Assembly: GCA_963210315.1 (NCBI GenBank)
Contig: OY723281.1
Span: forward strand, 1,798,001 to 1,862,000
Length of the DNA: 64,000 bases
Reading direction: 5' to 3'
DNA from: Rhynchopus euleeides
Lineage: Eukaryota > Euglenozoa > Diplonemea > Diplonemida > Diplonemidae
The notes beneath the pieces are model-generated. The model had not been told where the DNA came from. It saw only the letters and a program-made list of their open reading frames with translations, and made no database searches. This document shows, piece after piece, positions 62,001 to 64,000 of the stretch (positions are counted from its first letter, which is position 1; each line of letters starts with the position of its first letter). A program made the position numbers and the translations under genes.

Positions 62001-64000
62001 TGGGGGCTGCTCAGGAAAGTTGGGGGCTGCTCAGCGGATTCTATTGGTCTCCGGCATGCTGATCGGGTATCCGGCAGGGTGGAAATGGGTCGGAATGGGT
62101 CGTCCTGTGCCTGGAATACCTGGGGGCTGCTCAGGAAGTGTGGGGGCTGCGCAGCGGATTCTATTGGTCTCCGGCATGCTGATCGGGTGTCCGGCAGGGT
62201 GCAAATGGGTCGGAATGGGTCGTCCTGTGCCTGGAGTACCTGGGGGCTGCTCAGGAAGTGTGGGGGCTGCTCAGCGGATTCTATTGGTCTCCGGCATGCT
62301 GATCGGGTGTTCGGCAGGGTGCAAATGGGTCGGAATGGGTCGTCCTGTGCCTGGAGTACCTGGGGGCTGCTCAGGAAGTGTGGGGGCTGCTCAGCGGATT
62401 CTATTGGTCTCCGGCATGCTGATCGGGTGTTCGGCAGGGTGCAAATGGGTCGGAATGGGTCGTCCTGTGCCTGGAATATCTGGGGGCTGCTCAGGAAGTG
62501 TGGGGGCTGCTCAGCGGATTCTATTGGTCTCCGGCATGCTGATCGGGTATCCGGCAGGGTGGAAATGGGTCAGAATGGGTCGTCCTGTGTCTGGAGTACC
62601 TGGGGGCTGCTCAGGAAGTGTGGGGGCTGCGCAGCGGATTCTATTGGTCTCCGGCATGCTGATCGGGTGTCCGGCAGGGTGCAAATGGGTCGGAATGGGT
62701 CGTCCTGTGCCTGGAGTACCTGGGGGCTGCTCAGGAAGTGTGGGGGCTGCTCAGCGGATTCTATTGGTCTCCGGCATGCTGATCGGGTGTTCGGCAGGGT
62801 GCAAATGGGTCGGAATGGGTCGTCCTGTGCCTGGAATATCTGGGGGCTGCTCAGGAAGTGTGGGGGCTGCTCAGCGGATTCTATTGGTCTCCGGCATGCT
62901 GATCGGGTATCCGGCAGGGTGGAAATGGGTCAGAATGGGTCGTCCTGTGTCTGGAGTACCTGGGGGCTGCTCAGGAAGTGTGGGGGCTGCGCAGCGGATT
63001 CTATTGGTCTCCGGCATGCTGATCGGGTGTCCGGCAGGGTGCAAATGGGTCGGAATGGGTCGTCCTGTGCCTGGAGTACCTGGGGGCTGCTCAGGAAAGT
63101 TGGGGGCTGCTCAGCGGATTCTATTGGTCTCCGGCATGCTGATCGGGTATCCGGCAGGGTGGAAATGGGTCGGAATGGGTCGTCCAGTGCCAGGAGCAGC
63201 TCAGGAGCAGCTCATGCTCGACGACGCCTACCCACAGGTGGAGGGGCACTGCGCGAACCAGGCAGGGTTCCAGCGGCTGAGATCGACAACCGACCAACTA
63301 GCCTACATCACCCAAACAGCGACGGACGCCCTCTCCTCCGGAAATGCAGCTGTCACCCTGTACTTCGACCTCGAGAAAGCCTTCGACAAGGTCAGCAAGC
63401 ACGCAGTCATCAACAGTGTCAGACGGAAGGGCTTCCCCCCGAAATTCACCAGATGGCTACACAACTACCTCAGCAACCGCCGAGCCGCCGCACAGGTGCA
63501 CGGGGTAAGAAGCGACTACTACGACTTCAACAACGGGGTCCCGCAGGGAACAGTGCTCTCGCCCCTGCTCTTCAACTGCGTGATGGACGATGTATCTCGA
63601 GCCATCACCGCCTCCCCTAACATCCACCCAGCGGTGTTCGCAGATGACATCGCAGTACTCGTCGTCGGGGACAACTACACTGAAGCCCTAAGCACCGCAC
63701 AGGGCGTCATATCCACACTCGCCGCCGAAATCCCACTCCACGGGCTGCAGCTCTCCCCCAGTAAGTGCTGCTACACGCTGATGGGAACGACGCCCGCAGC
63801 GTTGGGCGAGCACAGACGCATGGAGCTCCCAGACGGCACCCCCCTCCAGCACGAATCGACAGCGAAGTACCTCGGGGTCTACATCGATGCCTGCCACACG
63901 ATGACAGACCACGTCGACCACGTCGTGACCACCTGCATGCGACGCCTGAGCATTCTGCGTATGTTGGCAGGCACTGACTGGGGCTCAAGTGGAGACACGC
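59065..64000 (+). CDS. Non-LTR retrotransposon RT, open frame continuous with the 120-bp repeat (runs off window)
   Basis: Codons in phase with 63181 are open from just after a TGA at 59062 to the window end (about 1645 codons, no stop), crossing the 120-bp array and entering RT at ~63230. RT signatures: N-Q-A-G-F...R-S-T-T-D-Q, motif A Y-F-D-L-E-K-A-F-D-K-V, motif B N-G-V-P-Q-G-T-V-L-S-P-L-L-F-N, catalytic V-F-A-D-D-I-A-V-L-V, then A-K-Y-L-G-V-Y-I-D. This is a typical LINE-type RT of the jockey/ingi-like kind; the clade is not certain. Palm and thumb regions are intact as far as visible. No endonuclease domain is found upstream; tandem repeats occupy that place. Whether translation starts in the repeat, or only near the RT, cannot be told from the sequence. 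Confidence 0.85.
59081..63185 (+). repeat. 120-bp tandem array, 34 units plus a partial
   Basis: The unit starts GCAAATGGGTCGGAATGGGT. Unit length is exactly 120 bp throughout and no indels were noticed. Unit types recur in order, most clearly a five-unit block (600 bp) seen at units 7-11 and 15-19 and again with insertions at 20-25 and 26-30. Two of the three plus-strand frames are stop-free across the array. One (from ~59061 to 63620) encodes a 40-residue Cys-containing repeat (M-G-R-N-G-S-S-C-A-W...). The other continues in frame into the downstream RT. Confidence 0.92.

Noticed and set aside
45784-63185. CRISPR array
   Set aside because: Units are contiguous tandem repeats without unique spacers, there are no cas genes, and the surroundings are eukaryotic.

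Overview
The window looks like nuclear DNA of a GC-rich unicellular eukaryote (protist). The kinesin-like gene at 17.9-22.5 kb is split by four GT-AG introns whose phases fit across every junction, and most other genes have a pyrimidine-rich tract ending in CAG just upstream. The protein families (kinesin, USP deubiquitinase, proteinase K-like subtilase with CUB-like repeats, DUF4116 repeats, seven-bladed WD40 propellers) are eukaryotic or typical of protists. I saw no rRNA, tRNA or spliced-leader gene, and I cannot name the lineage.

Layout. 0.9-39 kb is a plus-strand cluster of a multicopy gene family encoding an N-terminal ubiquitin-like (UBL) fold followed by a seven-bladed WD40 propeller. 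There are eight intact copies (1057, 4264, 6069, 15916, 23342, 29190, 35869, 37909) and at least eight truncated, deleted or frameshifted ones (3004, 7707, 13284, 14420, 28137, 33041, 33436, 35096). One copy is fused to a rhodanese domain, and two have a shared upstream exon with a basic, NLS-like motif. Intergenic DNA between copies is also duplicated. Unrelated genes sit between the copies: a USP-type deubiquitinase with a long coiled coil (9468-12689), a divergent kinesin with a PH-like domain (17864-22548), a minus-strand fragment (26.06-26.66 kb) and a UBL-DUF4116 protein (31686-32720). 39.8-44.0 kb is a membrane-anchored subtilase/CUB gene broken by a frameshift and by nested transposable elements. 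45.2-64 kb is repeat DNA: a ~580 bp leader, a 12.5 kb array of 51-bp units, a second copy of the leader, then a 4.1 kb array of 120-bp units that runs in an open frame into a non-LTR retrotransposon reverse transcriptase leaving the window.

Mobile DNA: a Penelope-like RT fragment with an A-tailed 3' region; a 5'-truncated copy of that 3' region inside the subtilase; a hAT-like MITE (8-bp TSD, CAGGG termini) inside that copy; three copies of a MITE-like family with GGGGGTCTTCGCT termini; and a duplicated 440-bp module joined to truncated WD40 genes.

How it may work together (inference): the WD40 copies are nearly identical in scaffold DNA, but short codon groups after each GH pair and in the blade b-c turns differ from copy to copy. 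This is the pattern expected of a recognition repertoire diversified by duplication and gene conversion, as in fungal HET/NWD2-type WD40 proteins. The UBL heads, the UBL-DUF4116 protein and the embedded deubiquitinase suggest, without proving, a ubiquitin-related theme. ORFs here may be exons rather than whole genes, so gene ends given without splice evidence are provisional.
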